Source of the DNA: Iodobacter ciconiae
GTDB lineage: Bacteria > Pseudomonadota > Gammaproteobacteria > Burkholderiales > Chitinibacteraceae
Length of the DNA stretch: 64,000 nt
Assembly: GCF_003952345.1 (NCBI RefSeq)
Contig: NZ_CP034433.1
Location: 3,410,001 to 3,474,000, forward strand
Direction: 5' to 3'
Position 1 is the first letter of the stretch. The number at the start of each line of letters is the position of its first letter. Positions 55,355 through 64,000 of the stretch are shown piece by piece. The notes beneath the pieces are model-generated. The model was not told where the DNA came from. It did not search any database and saw nothing but the letters and a program-made list of their open reading frames with translations. Made by a program: the position numbers and the translations under genes.

Positions 55355-57427
55355 TTACTCAGCCAATAAAGACAACTCGGCTACGCGGTTCATCAGGCAG
55401 GCCAGCGCGGCGAGCAGCGCCTGGCGATTGCCACGCACGGCTAGATCTTCTGCCATTACCATCACCGAATCAAAGAATGCATCGACTGGCTCTTTTAATG
55501 CGCTCAGTGCTTTTAATGCACCAGTGAAATCCTGGCTCATCAGGGCACTGCTGACCACTGGCTGCAGCTTTAATAACTCAGCATGCAGGGCAATTTCAGC
55601 CGCATCGCTCAGCAGCGCCGCATTCAGCTCTGGCAAATCGCCTTCGACTTTTTTCAAGATATTGCGAATACGCTTGTTTGCCGCTGCCAAAGCAGTGGCT
55701 TCTGGCAGGGCTTTAAACGCCGCAACGGCTTGCAGGCGAATCACCATCTCGTTCAGCAGCGTTGGGTTTAGCGCCAAGACGGCATCGATATCGGTGGACG
55801 GATAATCTGCCGCCAGATAGTTTTTCAGGCGATCTTGCATAAAGCCATACACGCCCTCAATGGTGCCATCGGCAATCACACCTGCCGGGAAAGCATCGCT
55901 GGTAATGCTGAGCAATTCTTTCAGATCCAGCGGTAAATCCAGCACCATACGCAAGACGCCAAGCGCGGCGCGGCGTAAGGCAAACGGATCTTTATCACCA
56001 GTCGGGATCAGACCAATACCGTAAATGCCAACGATGGATTCCAGTTTATCTGCCAGAGAAACTGCCTGAGCCACCGCGCCAACTGGCAAAGTGTCACCGG
56101 CAAAACGCGGGTGGTAATGGCCTTCAATGGCACTGGCTACCGCTTCGTTTTCGCCATCGATGCGGGCGTAATACATGCCCATCACACCTTGCAATTCTGG
56201 GAATTCACCCACCATATCAGCGATCAGATCGGCCTTGGCTAAGTATGCAGCGCGTTTGCAATCGGCCACATCGGCTCTGAGCTTCACCGCGATGGCAGCG
56301 GCAATTTTTTGCAAACGCTCTACGCGCTCAAGCTGGCTGCCGATCTTGTTGTGATAAACCACATTGGCCAGCTGCGGCACGCGGGATTCAAGTTTCTTCT
56401 TTTTGTCTTGTTCAAAAAAGAACTCCGCATCCGATAAACGCGCACGTAATACGCGCTCGTTACCATGAATAATATGGCTAGGATCGGCGGTTTCCAGATT
56501 AGAAACCACTAAGAATTTAGGCAGTAATTTGCCGTTTTGATCGAGCAGCGGGAAGTATTTCTGATGCTGCTGCATCGATAAAATCAGGCACTCTTGCGGC
56601 ACATCCAGGAATTTCTCATCGAAATTACCGGTATAAATCACCGGCCATTCAACCAGCGCAGTGACTTCATCCAGTAAACCATCCGATGGCGCAATCTGGG
56701 CATTTAGCTCAGTGCAGGCATTTTTTAGCTGATCGGCAATCAAAGCGCGGCGCGCATCAAAGCTTGCCTCTACAAAGCCATCATCAAACAGGCGGCCTGC
56801 GTATTCGTCGGCGTTTGCCAGCTCAATTTCGCCGTTGGATAAGAAACGATGCCCCAGAGTGCTGCGGCCCGCTTCTAAATGCAGAAACTGCGCGGGCACG
56901 ATATCGCTGCCGTGCAGTACCACCAGGCCATGCACCGGACGGATAAACTGGCCGTCTCTGTCGCCCCAGCGCATCGTTTTTGGTGCGGGCAGTTTTTTAA
57001 GTGTGGCCGCAATAATGCCTGATAAGACTTTAGTCAGCGCTTCGCCGGTTTTTATCGAGGAAAAAATATATACGTCTTGTTTGCCATCGGAGCCTTGCGC
57101 CAATTGCGCGACTTCTACGCCACAGCTACGGGCAAAGCCAGCGAGTGCAGGTGTTGGTACGCCGTCTTTCATGCCGGAAGCTATAGCAGGACCCCGGCGC
57201 TCAATGGCCTGATCGGGCTGCACTGCCAGCACATTGGCGATTGATACGGCAAGGCGGCGCGGGCTGGCAAAGGATTCAAATTCGGCGTCTTTTGCTACAA
57301 AGCCCAGCTTGGCCAACTCATCAAAAATACCATTTGCAAACACTGCACCTAATTTAGGCAGTGCTTTGGGGGGCAACTCTTCGGTAAAAATTTCAATCAG
57401 TAGTGTTTGAGATACAGGATTGGACAT
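55355..57427 (-). CDS. glyS: Glycine--tRNA ligase beta subunit
   Basis: GlyS is the tRNA-binding subunit of the alpha2beta2 glycyl-tRNA synthetase. The 690 residues match family length. Signatures are the start TLLIEIFTEELPPKALPKL, MRWGDRDGQFIRPVHGLV, QQHQKYFPL, and KADLIADMVGEFPELQGVMG, with a C-terminal HD-like/anticodon part. It lies downstream of glyQ but is separated from it by a lipoprotein gene. Confidence 0.98.
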   Translation of the reverse strand: MSNPVSQTLLIEIFTEELPPKALPKLGAVFANGIFDELAKLGFVAKDAEFESFASPRRLAVSIANVLAVQPDQAIERRGPAIASGMKDGVPTPALAGFARSCGVEVAQLAQGSDGKQDVYIFSSIKTGEALTKVLSGIIAATLKKLPAPKTMRWGDRDGQFIRPVHGLVVLHGSDIVPAQFLHLEAGRSTLGHRFLSNGEIELANADEYAGRLFDDGFVEASFDARRALIADQLKNACTELNAQIAPSDGLLDEVTALVEWPVIYTGNFDEKFLDVPQECLILSMQQHQKYFPLLDQNGKLLPKFLVVSNLETADPSHIIHGNERVLRARLSDAEFFFEQDKKKKLESRVPQLANVVYHNKIGSQLERVERLQKIAAAIAVKLRADVADCKRAAYLAKADLIADMVGEFPELQGVMGMYYARIDGENEAVASAIEGHYHPRFAGDTLPVGAVAQAVSLADKLESIVGIYGIGLIPTGDKDPFALRRAALGVLRMVLDLPLDLKELLSITSDAFPAGVIADGTIEGVYGFMQDRLKNYLAADYPSTDIDAVLALNPTLLNEMVIRLQAVAAFKALPEATALAAANKRIRNILKKVEGDLPELNAALLSDAAEIALHAELLKLQPVVSSALMSQDFTGALKALSALKEPVDAFFDSVMVMAEDLAVRGNRQALLAALACLMNRVAELSLLAE

Positions 57428-57432
57428 GGGGA

Positions 57433-57906
57433 TTAATTCTCTTTTAATTTAGCTTCTTTCTCGGCCATGATTTTACAAACTTGGCGAACAAAATCACCGC
57501 CAAAGCTATTGGCAGGTGGTTCATCGAATTCCCACTGAAAACCTGGGATATCGTAACGCGCCACCTGCTCGTTTTCTGTATCACGCAAATCGCTTAAAAC
57601 ACCTGCCATTTTTTTTGACGGGCAATCAATAGCGTGGCGTGAATACTTCAGGCGATACTTCTTTTTGCTTATTTCATCAATCTGGTCTTGATTAAATTTT
57701 TGCTGTAACCAGACATAGGTGTACTTGGTAGGCGCGTAATCATCGTCATGTGTAATCGATTTTACATCGACCAGCATTTCATAATCCGCCATCGTGCCAT
57801 AGCTGCGCCAGTCGCCTTCTTTCGGAACTTCAAGCGGGCCGTAAACCTCGTCTTCAAATTTTCCACAAGCAGTTAATAGCGTAATCAACAGAAGATAGCG
57901 GATCAT
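57433..57906 (-). CDS. Putative lipoprotein gene between glyQ and glyS
   Basis: From the ATG at 57906 the product has 157 residues: a lipoprotein signal peptide with LLTAC (Cys at residue 14), then a soluble domain. The motif WRSYGTMADYEMLVDVKSI followed by YTYVWLQQKF and CPSKKMAG resembles surface-adhesin-type CNP1/DUF families in which a signal-bearing domain reports 'required for stress' text, but I cannot name it. It lies five bases before glyS and 10 after glyQ, so it splits the synthetase operon. The longer open frame (to 58026) overlaps glyQ and is unlikely. Confidence 0.85.
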   Translation of the reverse strand: MIRYLLLITLLTACGKFEDEVYGPLEVPKEGDWRSYGTMADYEMLVDVKSITHDDDYAPTKYTYVWLQQKFNQDQIDEISKKKYRLKYSRHAIDCPSKKMAGVLSDLRDTENEQVARYDIPGFQWEFDEPPANSFGGDFVRQVCKIMAEKEAKLKEN

Positions 57907-57916
57907 TGATATCACC

Positions 57917-58813
57917 TTAAGCCGTAGCCGCTTGGCACATAGGGAAACCCAGAGCTTCGCGCGAGTCGTAATAGGCCCTGGCAACCAAGCGTGACAGTGT
58001 GCGAACGCGGCCAATATAAGCCGCACGTTCAGTCACCGAAATTGCACCACGGGCATCCAGCAGATTAAATACATGGGAGCATTTCATTACCATCTCGTAG
58101 CCTGGCAGCGCCAGATTTGCTTGCATCAGGCGGGCGGCTTCGCTTTCAAATTTATTGAATAAATCAAGCAGTAGCGGCACATTGGCGTGTTCAAAATTAT
58201 AAGTGGATTGCTCCACTTCATTTTGATGGTAAATATCGCCGTAAGTTACTTTCTGGCCATTCGGGTAAACTGTCCACACTAAATCGTAAACGTTTTCTAC
58301 ACCTTGCAAATACATGGCCAGACGTTCAACACCATAGGTGATCTCACCGAGCACCGGCTTGCAGTCAATCCCGCCAACTTGCTGGAAATAGGTGAACTGG
58401 GTGACTTCCATCCCGTTTAGCCATACTTCCCAACCCAGACCCCAGGCTCCCAGACTCGGGCTTTCCCAATCGTCTTCTACAAAGCGGATATCATGCACGC
58501 TGGTATCAATGCCTAGCTCGCGCAAGCTGCCCAGGTACAGATCCTGGATATTGTCAGGTGATGGCTTTAAAGCTACCTGAAACTGATAATAGTGTTGCAA
58601 ACGGTTCGGATTTTCACCGTAACGGCCGTCTTTAGGGCGGCGTGAAGGCTGCACGTAGGCGGCGTTCCAAGGCTCCGGGCCAAGTGCCCGTAAAAATGTG
58701 GCGGTATGGAATGTTCCCGCGCCTACTTCGATATCGTAAGGCTGCAACAGGGCGCAACCATTACGGCCCCAGTAGTTTTGCAGCGTGAGCAGAATTTCTT
58801 GGAAAGTCAGCAT
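57917..58813 (-). CDS. glyQ: Glycine--tRNA ligase alpha subunit
   Basis: GlyQ is the catalytic subunit that activates glycine with ATP. The 298 residues carry the class II fold with the conserved [19 protein letters not shown] start, [25 protein letters not shown] (motif 2), and [20 protein letters not shown] (motif 3). It heads the glyQ-lipoprotein-glyS group and has a 306-base gene-free gap upstream. Confidence 0.98.
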   Translation of the reverse strand: MLTFQEILLTLQNYWGRNGCALLQPYDIEVGAGTFHTATFLRALGPEPWNAAYVQPSRRPKDGRYGENPNRLQHYYQFQVALKPSPDNIQDLYLGSLRELGIDTSVHDIRFVEDDWESPSLGAWGLGWEVWLNGMEVTQFTYFQQVGGIDCKPVLGEITYGVERLAMYLQGVENVYDLVWTVYPNGQKVTYGDIYHQNEVEQSTYNFEHANVPLLLDLFNKFESEAARLMQANLALPGYEMVMKCSHVFNLLDARGAISVTERAAYIGRVRTLSRLVARAYYDSREALGFPMCQAATA

Positions 58814-59026
58814 ATTCCCATTCTCAGTTCTTTTTTCTTAAACGCCCTGATTCTACTTGCTTTTAGCCTTTATCGGGAGAAAGGGATTAAGCAAATCAGG
58901 CATGATTAATCACCCTGTAAAAAAGCACCGGGGGCTTGAGTACATCTTATGACAGATAGGTTAATGCACATTTTAGATGAGATAATCATTGGTTTGCATC
59001 TGAAAGTGCTGGCAAAGCCAGTTTAA

Positions 59027-59092
59027 GATCATGGCTTGTGGCGGGATATTGCAGGCAGTGCTGTGATAGTGAGATGGTCACAAGCCGTGATC
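59027..59092. other. 14-bp inverted repeat in the ybeY/glyQ gap
   Basis: GATCATGGCTTGTG (59027-59040) and CACAAGCCGTGATC (59079-59092) are reverse complements with one mismatch and a 38-base loop. A smaller hairpin CTGGC-AAA-GCCAG lies next to it (59010-59022). No T tract follows the ybeY side. Possible roles are a 3' end structure of the ybeY message or a control element for glyQ. The rest of the 306-base gap shows nothing clear. Confidence 0.4.
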
Positions 59093-59119
59093 TGTTTCGT
59101 ATGGAGATCCGCGTAGGCG

Positions 59120-59590
59120 TTATTTCTCTTCAGAATAAGGGTCGCGGATACCTAAGCCTGCCAGCAGCCTGGTTTCCAGCGCTTCCATGGCTTCTGCTTC
59201 ATCTTCTTCCTGGTGATCATAGCCTTGTAAATGCAGCATGCCGTGAATAGTTAGGTGGGCGTAATGATCAAGCAGGCTGATGTTTTGTTCCAGAGCTTCT
59301 TTTTCTACTACTTGCGCGCAGAACACAATATCGCCCAGCAGCGGCAGGCCGGGGATATCGGACATGTCTTCATTAAAGGTAAAGGTGAGCACATTGGTGG
59401 CGTAGTCTTTACCACGATAATCACGATTTAACTGCTGGCCTTCTTCGGTGTCGACAATTCGAAAAGTAATTTCTGCCGCTGTTACATCGGGTAGCAATGC
59501 AGCTTTCGCCCAGGCCTGAAACTGTACTGTGTCAGGCAGGCCGGTGGCGGCGCTTTCTATCTGATGGCAGATTTCTAAACGTTGACTCAT
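59120..59590 (-). CDS. ybeY: Endoribonuclease YbeY (rRNA maturation factor)
   Basis: YbeY is a zinc-dependent single-strand RNase needed for 16S rRNA 3' end processing and ribosome quality control. The 156 residues contain [13 protein letters not shown] and the zinc motif [11 protein letters not shown] near the C-terminus. The start overlaps the upstream DUF5329-like gene by four bases. In most genomes ybeY directly follows ybeZ; here one small gene intervenes. Confidence 0.96.
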   Translation of the reverse strand: MSQRLEICHQIESAATGLPDTVQFQAWAKAALLPDVTAAEITFRIVDTEEGQQLNRDYRGKDYATNVLTFTFNEDMSDIPGLPLLGDIVFCAQVVEKEALEQNISLLDHYAHLTIHGMLHLQGYDHQEEDEAEAMEALETRLLAGLGIRDPYSEEK

Positions 59591-59943
59591 GGCTTGCCTC
59601 CTTTTCTGATTCTGCTTAGCTCGCTGCTTAACCAGGGCCCGGTTGCTTTAGCGGCGGCCTGCCCACATTGAATTTGGTAAGGCTTGCCGGAAAAATAGCT
59701 GCTACTGGCAATATGTTCGATAAAGTCGTCTGCAGATTTAAGTTTGTCGCGTGTTTTATTAAATTTATCCCGCATATGATCGGCACCTTCCTTGGCGGAA
59801 TAATTGCTGCCATTGCGAATAAATGTGCAATTCGCTTTTTCGATAAATTGAAGCAGGGCGTTTACTTCTTGTTCACCTTTGCCGTCAATGGCAAAGCCCG
59901 GGCTGCTGACAAGTGGTAGCAGAATAAAAATGATGCGATACAT
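59587..59943 (-). CDS. Small exported protein, DUF5329-like
   Basis: The 118 residues start with a signal peptide (about 1-18, ending SPGFA). The mature part has [26 protein letters not shown] and [24 protein letters not shown], which I believe matches DUF5329. Two cysteines (C39 and C93) could form a disulfide. It sits between ybeZ and ybeY with a two-base gap and a four-base overlap, so it is transcribed and translated with them. Confidence 0.85.
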   Translation of the reverse strand: MYRIIFILLPLVSSPGFAIDGKGEQEVNALLQFIEKANCTFIRNGSNYSAKEGADHMRDKFNKTRDKLKSADDFIEHIASSSYFSGKPYQIQCGQAAAKATGPWLSSELSRIRKGGKP

Positions 59944-59945
59944 GT

Positions 59946-60923
59946 TTATTCCTTGCGGCGTAATGATGCTGCTTCCCGTTCTTGTGTTTTCTTTGCGTAG
60001 GCGTTAACTATTTTTTGCACCAGCGGATGGCGAACCACATCTTCGCTGGTGAAATGGTGCAGGGCAATGCCTTTGATATCAGCCAGCACATCTTGTGCGT
60101 CGTTCAGGCCGGACTTTTGATGCTTGGGTAAATCGATTTGGGTCGGATCGCCAGTAACAACCGCTTTAGAGCCAAAGCCGATACGGGTCAGAAACATCAT
60201 CATCTGCTCTGGTGAGCTGTTTTGTGCTTCATCCAGAATAATAAAGCTGTTGTTCAAGGTTCTGCCGCGCATAAAGGCCAGCGGAGCGACTTCGATAATG
60301 CCTTTTTCAAATAGCTTAGTGACTTTATCAAAGCCCATTAAATCATAGAGCGCATCGTAAAGCGGGCGCAGATAAGGATCGATTTTCTGTACTAGATCGC
60401 CGGGTAAAAAACCGAGCTTTTCACCTGCTTCTACGGCCGGGCGAACTAAAACCAGGCGTTTAACCAGATCACGCTCTAGTGCATCGACGGCACAAGCGAC
60501 AGCCAGATAGGTTTTACCCGTGCCGGCCGGGCCGATGCCAAAGGTAATGTCGTGATCTTGGATGGCTTTGATATAGATCGTTTGGCGCGGCGTTCTGCCA
60601 CGTAAATCATGGCGTTTGGTGCGTAGCGGTGTAGTGTTTTCTTCTATATACGGAATTTCTGTACTTTGCATGTGTTCGATAATTGATAGCTGTAGATCAT
60701 CCCGCTCCAGCGGCTCTTCTGCCATGGCGTAAAAATGCTCCAGCAGCGTAATACCTTGCTGCAGGTTTTTGGCGCTGCCGCTGACGCGAAACTGCTCATT
60801 ACGCCTGACGATGGTGATATCGAGCGCGGTTTCGATTTGCTTCAGGTTTTCGTCAAAAGCGCCACAAAGATTGGCAAGGCGACGGTTATCAACAGGGGTG
60901 AAATGGATGATTTGGCTATTCAA
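59946..60923 (-). CDS. ybeZ: PhoH-like ATPase YbeZ
   Basis: YbeZ is a PhoH-family P-loop ATPase with an N-terminal KH-like region, thought to work with YbeY in rRNA processing. The 325 residues contain RTPRQTIYIKAIQDHDITFGIGPAGTGKT (Walker A), VLVRPAVEAGEKLGFLPGDL, and FIILDEAQNSSPEQMMMFLTRIG (Walker B). It is the first of three coupled genes. Upstream is repeat copy E. Confidence 0.95.
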   Translation of the reverse strand: MNSQIIHFTPVDNRRLANLCGAFDENLKQIETALDITIVRRNEQFRVSGSAKNLQQGITLLEHFYAMAEEPLERDDLQLSIIEHMQSTEIPYIEENTTPLRTKRHDLRGRTPRQTIYIKAIQDHDITFGIGPAGTGKTYLAVACAVDALERDLVKRLVLVRPAVEAGEKLGFLPGDLVQKIDPYLRPLYDALYDLMGFDKVTKLFEKGIIEVAPLAFMRGRTLNNSFIILDEAQNSSPEQMMMFLTRIGFGSKAVVTGDPTQIDLPKHQKSGLNDAQDVLADIKGIALHHFTSEDVVRHPLVQKIVNAYAKKTQEREAASLRRKE

Positions 60924-60944
60924 AAGAGACTCTCAAAAGTACAC

Positions 60945-61066
60945 AAATCTGTAGATACAGAGATCGCTAAGAACACAGAGCGCATCGAGAAAAACCTGAA
61001 AATTCAAGGGTTTTTCCGTATGCCTCATGCGCTCCTTTTAGCTCTGTGTCTACAGACTTTAGGTTT
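60945..61066. repeat. Imperfect palindromic intergenic repeat, copy E (YecA/ybeZ gap)
   Basis: The left arm has AAATCTGTAGATACAGAG and GAACACAGAGCGCATCGAG. The right arm has GGTTTTTCCG-like text then GCTCTGTGTCTACAGACTTT. Ends pair well: TCTGTAGATACAGAG with CTCTGTGTCTACAGA. A central short hairpin AAACCTGAAAATTCAAGGGTTT lies in the loop. It occupies nearly the whole gap between two co-directional genes. Confidence 0.72.
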
Positions 61067-61089
61067 CTATCTTGGAATCAGAACAAGGT

Positions 61090-61707
61090 TTAGTGAAAAT
61101 TCTTTGGCACTTCGCGGCGTTCCAGCCAGAATGTGCGGATTTCCGGGATGATATCAACTAAAGATGCTGCGACTTCGTGCTCGAATTCGTCCATATCCTG
61201 CCCGTCACTTTCCAGATTGGCGCGGCCTTCGTCGTCGGCGCAAACCAGAATCGGGTAGACAAGCTGAGCGTATTCTTCGTCGTCCATCATTTCCTGCCAG
61301 GCATCCGGGTTCATTGATGTGCCCAGCGTAAAGCCATAGCACCATTGCTGCGAGATATCCTGGCCGCTTTCCTCGTCTACATACACAATCGGGCTAAAGG
61401 TGTTTTCGGCATCGGCCAGCTCATCCATCAGCTGATTATAGAGGCGCAGAATCAGGCCTTCGATTTTTTCTTTCTCTGCATTTGAAGCAAATTTCGGGCG
61501 CTCGCCATTTTCACCCCAAACCTGGGCAAACCATTTATCTGCAGGGATTTCTTCCGGGCCAATCAGCTGCGCAGTTAAAAAACCATGCAGCATGGATAAA
61601 TCCATTGCTTGCTCCGGGGCTGCATCAGATTCTAAAAAATCGGCCAATAGGTCGAGGTCGTCGTCGCTTAGTACGGCAAAAAGTTCAGCATCTTTTGGCG
61701 ATAGCAT
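61090..61707 (-). CDS. YecA/UPF0149 family protein
   Basis: This 205-residue acidic cytoplasmic protein matches the UPF0149 (YgfB/YecA) family: LSMLHGFLTAQLIGPEEIPADKW in the first half and QQWCYGFTLGTSM followed by an acidic helix in the second. The C-terminal SEC-C zinc motif that some YecA proteins carry is absent. Function unknown. Confidence 0.88.
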   Translation of the reverse strand: MLSPKDAELFAVLSDDDLDLLADFLESDAAPEQAMDLSMLHGFLTAQLIGPEEIPADKWFAQVWGENGERPKFASNAEKEKIEGLILRLYNQLMDELADAENTFSPIVYVDEESGQDISQQWCYGFTLGTSMNPDAWQEMMDDEEYAQLVYPILVCADDEGRANLESDGQDMDEFEHEVAASLVDIIPEIRTFWLERREVPKNFH

Positions 61708-61938
61708 GGTGTTTTCCTTGGGTAATGCGTATTAGGGTAAGGCAGGCCTATATCCTAATACTTTTGGCGGGTGCGTTGATGACAATCGTCGCAGTAATTA
61801 ATATCTTATAAGGCTTCAATGAGCTGACAGGCTGATTCAGCCCAATCATAGTGACTAAGCAAAAATAAACAAGTTAAGAGCAGGAAGAAATATCTCTTCT
61901 TCCTGTGGCCCTGCTTCAGGAGGCGGCTTAACGTCTGT

Positions 61939-63282
61939 TTACTTCACAACAATTTCGCCTTTCAGGCTGTGCGGGAAAGTTTCGGTGATCAGCACTTCTA
62001 CAAACTGATGAATCAGACGCGGGTTGCCTGCAAAGTTAACAATGCGGTTGTTATCCGTGCGGCCTGCCAGCTCTTGCAGCTCAGGGTTTTTACGTGCCAT
62101 GCCTTCAACCAGTACACGTTGCACGGTGCCGATCATGTTTTTGTTGACGTCCAGCGCCAGCTCGTCAATGCGGGTTTGCAGGCGTCTGAGGCGGGTGAGT
62201 TTCAGCTCTTCAGGTACATCATCTGGCAAATCGGCAGCAGGCGTGCCGGGGCGGCGGCTGTAAACAAAGCTGAATGATGCATCAAAGCCCACATCGTTAA
62301 TTAGCTTCATGGTGCGCTCAAAATCGTCTTCGGTTTCACCGGGAAAGCCCACAATAAAGTCGGAGCTCAGGCAAATATCCGGGCGTGCGTCTTTTAGCTT
62401 ACGCACCAGTGATTTGAATTCCAGCGTGGTGTAACCGCGTTTCATATTCACCAGTACGCGGTCCGATCCGGCCTGCACCGGTAAATGCAGGTGGGAAACG
62501 AGCTTGGGCAGGGTGCGATAGCAATCTACAATCCGCTGGGTCATTTCACGCGGATGGCTGGTGGTGTAGCGCATGCGCTCAATTCCGGGAATTTCGTGTA
62601 CGTATTCGAGCAAGGTGGCAAAGTCGGCTACTTCGCCGTCTTTGCCTTCTTCAATCGCCCCGCGATAGGCGTTTACATTTTGTCCAAGCAGGGTAATTTC
62701 TTTCACGCCTTGCGCGGCAAGCCCAGCCACTTCGGCCAGTACTTCTTCAAACGGGCGGCTAAATTCGGTACCGCGTGTGTAAGGCACCACGCAGAACGAG
62801 CAATATTTGCTGCAACCTTCCATGATCGATACAAAAGCGGTTGCACCCTCGACACGCGCTGGCGGCATATTGTCGAATTTTTCGATTTCAGGGAAAGAAA
62901 TATCTACCTGAGAAATACCGCTGCTGCGACGCTCTGCAATTAAATCGGGCAGGCGGTGCAGGGTTTGCGGGCCAAACACCATGTCTACATAGGGCGCGCG
63001 CTTCACAATGGCTGCACCTTCTTGCGAGGCGACGCAGCCGCCTACACCGATTAAAAGATTAGGGTTTTTTAGCTTGAGCTCTCTTACGCGGCCAAGATCT
63101 GAAAACACTTTTTCCTGCGCTTTTTCACGCACGCTGCAGGTGTTAAACAAAATCACATCGGCTTCTTCAACATTATCGGTTTGTGTTAAGCCTTCGGATG
63201 CGTGGAGGACATCGGCCATTTTGTCCGAATCGTATTCGTTCATCTGGCAGCCAAAGGTCTTAATAAATACTTTCTTGCTCAT
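61939..63282 (-). CDS. miaB: tRNA-2-methylthio-N6-dimethylallyladenosine synthase
   Basis: MiaB is a radical SAM enzyme with two [4Fe-4S] clusters that adds a methylthio group to i6A37 of tRNAs. The 447 residues have the N-terminal UPF0004 domain with three cysteines ([31 protein letters not shown]). The radical SAM motif is CSKYCSFC, and a C-terminal TRAM domain ends [20 protein letters not shown]. The start follows a purine-rich stretch. Confidence 0.98.
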   Translation of the reverse strand: MSKKVFIKTFGCQMNEYDSDKMADVLHASEGLTQTDNVEEADVILFNTCSVREKAQEKVFSDLGRVRELKLKNPNLLIGVGGCVASQEGAAIVKRAPYVDMVFGPQTLHRLPDLIAERRSSGISQVDISFPEIEKFDNMPPARVEGATAFVSIMEGCSKYCSFCVVPYTRGTEFSRPFEEVLAEVAGLAAQGVKEITLLGQNVNAYRGAIEEGKDGEVADFATLLEYVHEIPGIERMRYTTSHPREMTQRIVDCYRTLPKLVSHLHLPVQAGSDRVLVNMKRGYTTLEFKSLVRKLKDARPDICLSSDFIVGFPGETEDDFERTMKLINDVGFDASFSFVYSRRPGTPAADLPDDVPEELKLTRLRRLQTRIDELALDVNKNMIGTVQRVLVEGMARKNPELQELAGRTDNNRIVNFAGNPRLIHQFVEVLITETFPHSLKGEIVVK

Positions 63283-63394
63283 TGATACATGCTCTGATCG
63301 TTAGTTTTACTTCAAATTCATTCATTGAATTGTGTTTGCTTGTTACGGGCAGCTAATGCTCGAAGATATGAAATGTGCCTGTACTTTCGGTTAA

Positions 63395-63721
63395 TTATTC
63401 TGTGAGGATCGCTTTCGGGCGGGCTTTTAATGTGGCGGTTTCATCATCTGTAAGCAGCCAGATCCGCCAGATATTGCCGGAAGTTGTTTCAATCTGATAC
63501 CAGATCGGGGCTTGTTGCGGGGTTTGATTTTGCATAATCAGGGCATTATTAATGCCGTAGATTCTAAGCCCCGGCGCTGTGCGGTAGAGCTTGCCGTTAA
63601 TTTTAATTTCAGGCAGAGCGGCGGCTTCCAGACTCCCTAACTGGCCTTGATTGGGCAGGATGCGAGCGGCGTAACTGTGGCTGCTGATGGCAAGCGCTAG
63701 CCAAAACAAGAGCTTAGGCAT
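63395..63721 (-). CDS. Small exported hypothetical protein
   Basis: From the ATG at 63721 the product has 108 residues with a signal peptide (about 1-18, ending SHSYA); an ATG 12 codons upstream is less likely. The mature part is beta-rich: GKLYRTAPGLRIYGINNALIMQ, then WYQIETTSGNIWRIWLL. I do not recognise the family. It is 113 bases upstream of miaB on the same strand. Confidence 0.8.
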   Translation of the reverse strand: MPKLLFWLALAISSHSYAARILPNQGQLGSLEAAALPEIKINGKLYRTAPGLRIYGINNALIMQNQTPQQAPIWYQIETTSGNIWRIWLLTDDETATLKARPKAILTE

Positions 63722-63918
63722 GGGGATTCCCGCTAGTAAAACCCGCAATGCTAACAAGCTCGGGGGCGTATTGAAAGTGCAGACTGATTTATGTGGGCGT
63801 GAAAACTGGGCTTTTTGTGCCGATTAAGGGCTTTTTTGCTGCGAAACAAGGGCGCTTATGCGGCAAAATCAAAATCTTGAAAATATAATTTACGAAAAAT
63901 ACGGAGCTTTGTATAGCA

Positions 63919-63944
63919 ATTGGCCCGACATAAGCCGGGCCAAT
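63919..63944 (-). terminator. Hairpin after the gene at the right edge
   Basis: ATTGGCCCG and CGGGCCAAT form a perfect nine-base stem with an eight-base loop, just past the TAG of the partial gene. There is no T tract, so it is a probable rather than a certain terminator. Confidence 0.55.
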
Positions 63945-63949
63945 GGTGG

Positions 63950-64000
63950 CTATCGTTTAGGCAGGTTTTGCGCCAGTTTAATGGTGGCGGCGATGTTTCT
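63950..64000 (-). CDS. C-terminal end of an unidentified gene
   Basis: Sixteen codons and a TAG stop (RNIAATIKLAQNLPKR) run off the right edge on the minus strand. Lysine-ended helix text is visible but far too short to name. The hairpin that follows supports a real gene end here. Confidence 0.6.
   Translation of the reverse strand, partial: RNIAATIKLAQNLPKR

Overview
The window reads as the chromosome of a free-living, Gram-negative betaproteobacterium, most likely Neisseriales near Iodobacter, Chitinibacter or Chromobacterium. The basis is protein resemblance (LeuA, MurG, FtsA, RpoH), a pilMNOPQ block divergent from a class A PBP gene, two-subunit GlyQS, and a meso-diaminopimelate type MurE. 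I could run no search, so the genus is a guess. No rRNA, tRNA, CRISPR array, prophage or intact insertion sequence is visible.

Layout. Bases 1-16418, all on the minus strand, hold a complete division and cell wall (dcw) cluster: mraZ, rsmH, ftsL, ftsI, murE, murF, mraY, murD, ftsW, murG, murC, ddlB, ftsQ, ftsA and the start of ftsZ. Three 10-bp-spaced MraZ boxes lie at its promoter. murG is split by a one-base frameshift in a G5 run. Bases 16.4-20.7 kb carry a 54-residue membrane protein gene, msrP, rpoH behind a CIRCE-like operator, and ftsEX. Bases 20.7-23.9 kb form an A+T-richer stretch with a possible structured RNA, a four-helix membrane protein and a K+ channel with two RCK-type NAD-binding domains. 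Bases 23.9-35.6 kb hold yaaA, a DctS/DctR- or FixL/FixJ-like two-component pair with a duplicated gene junction, a D-lactate dehydrogenase, a small RRM protein, an epimerase, Slt, a PAS protein, psd and pssA. At 35.9-37.7 kb leuA is fused in frame to an N-terminal helix-turn-helix domain. Bases 37.9-42.1 kb hold a DUF2069 gene, wrbA, a BrkB/YihY gene, aroB and aroK. Bases 42.2-47.1 kb are pilQPONM, divergent from ponA. Bases 49.6-64 kb hold a nucleotidyltransferase-like gene, a PilZ gene, nnr, a YgjP-type peptidase gene, plsC, gmhB, glyS, a lipoprotein gene, glyQ, ybeY, a DUF5329-like gene, ybeZ, a YecA/UPF0149 gene, miaB and a small exported protein gene.

The functional theme is the envelope: peptidoglycan precursors, septation, phospholipid synthesis (psd, pssA, plsC), heptose synthesis and type IV pili.

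The most notable unlisted structures are (i) the HTH-LeuA fusion with ATTAGAC/GTCTAAT palindromes around its promoter, (ii) a family of about 110-190 bp imperfect palindromes with CTGTAGACACAGAG-type ends, found between co-directional genes and even inside the dcw operon, (iii) the murG frameshift, (iv) a tandemly duplicated kinase/regulator junction that leaves a truncated receiver-domain gene, and (v) an FtsZ start that lacks three residues in its normally conserved glycine-rich T3 loop.
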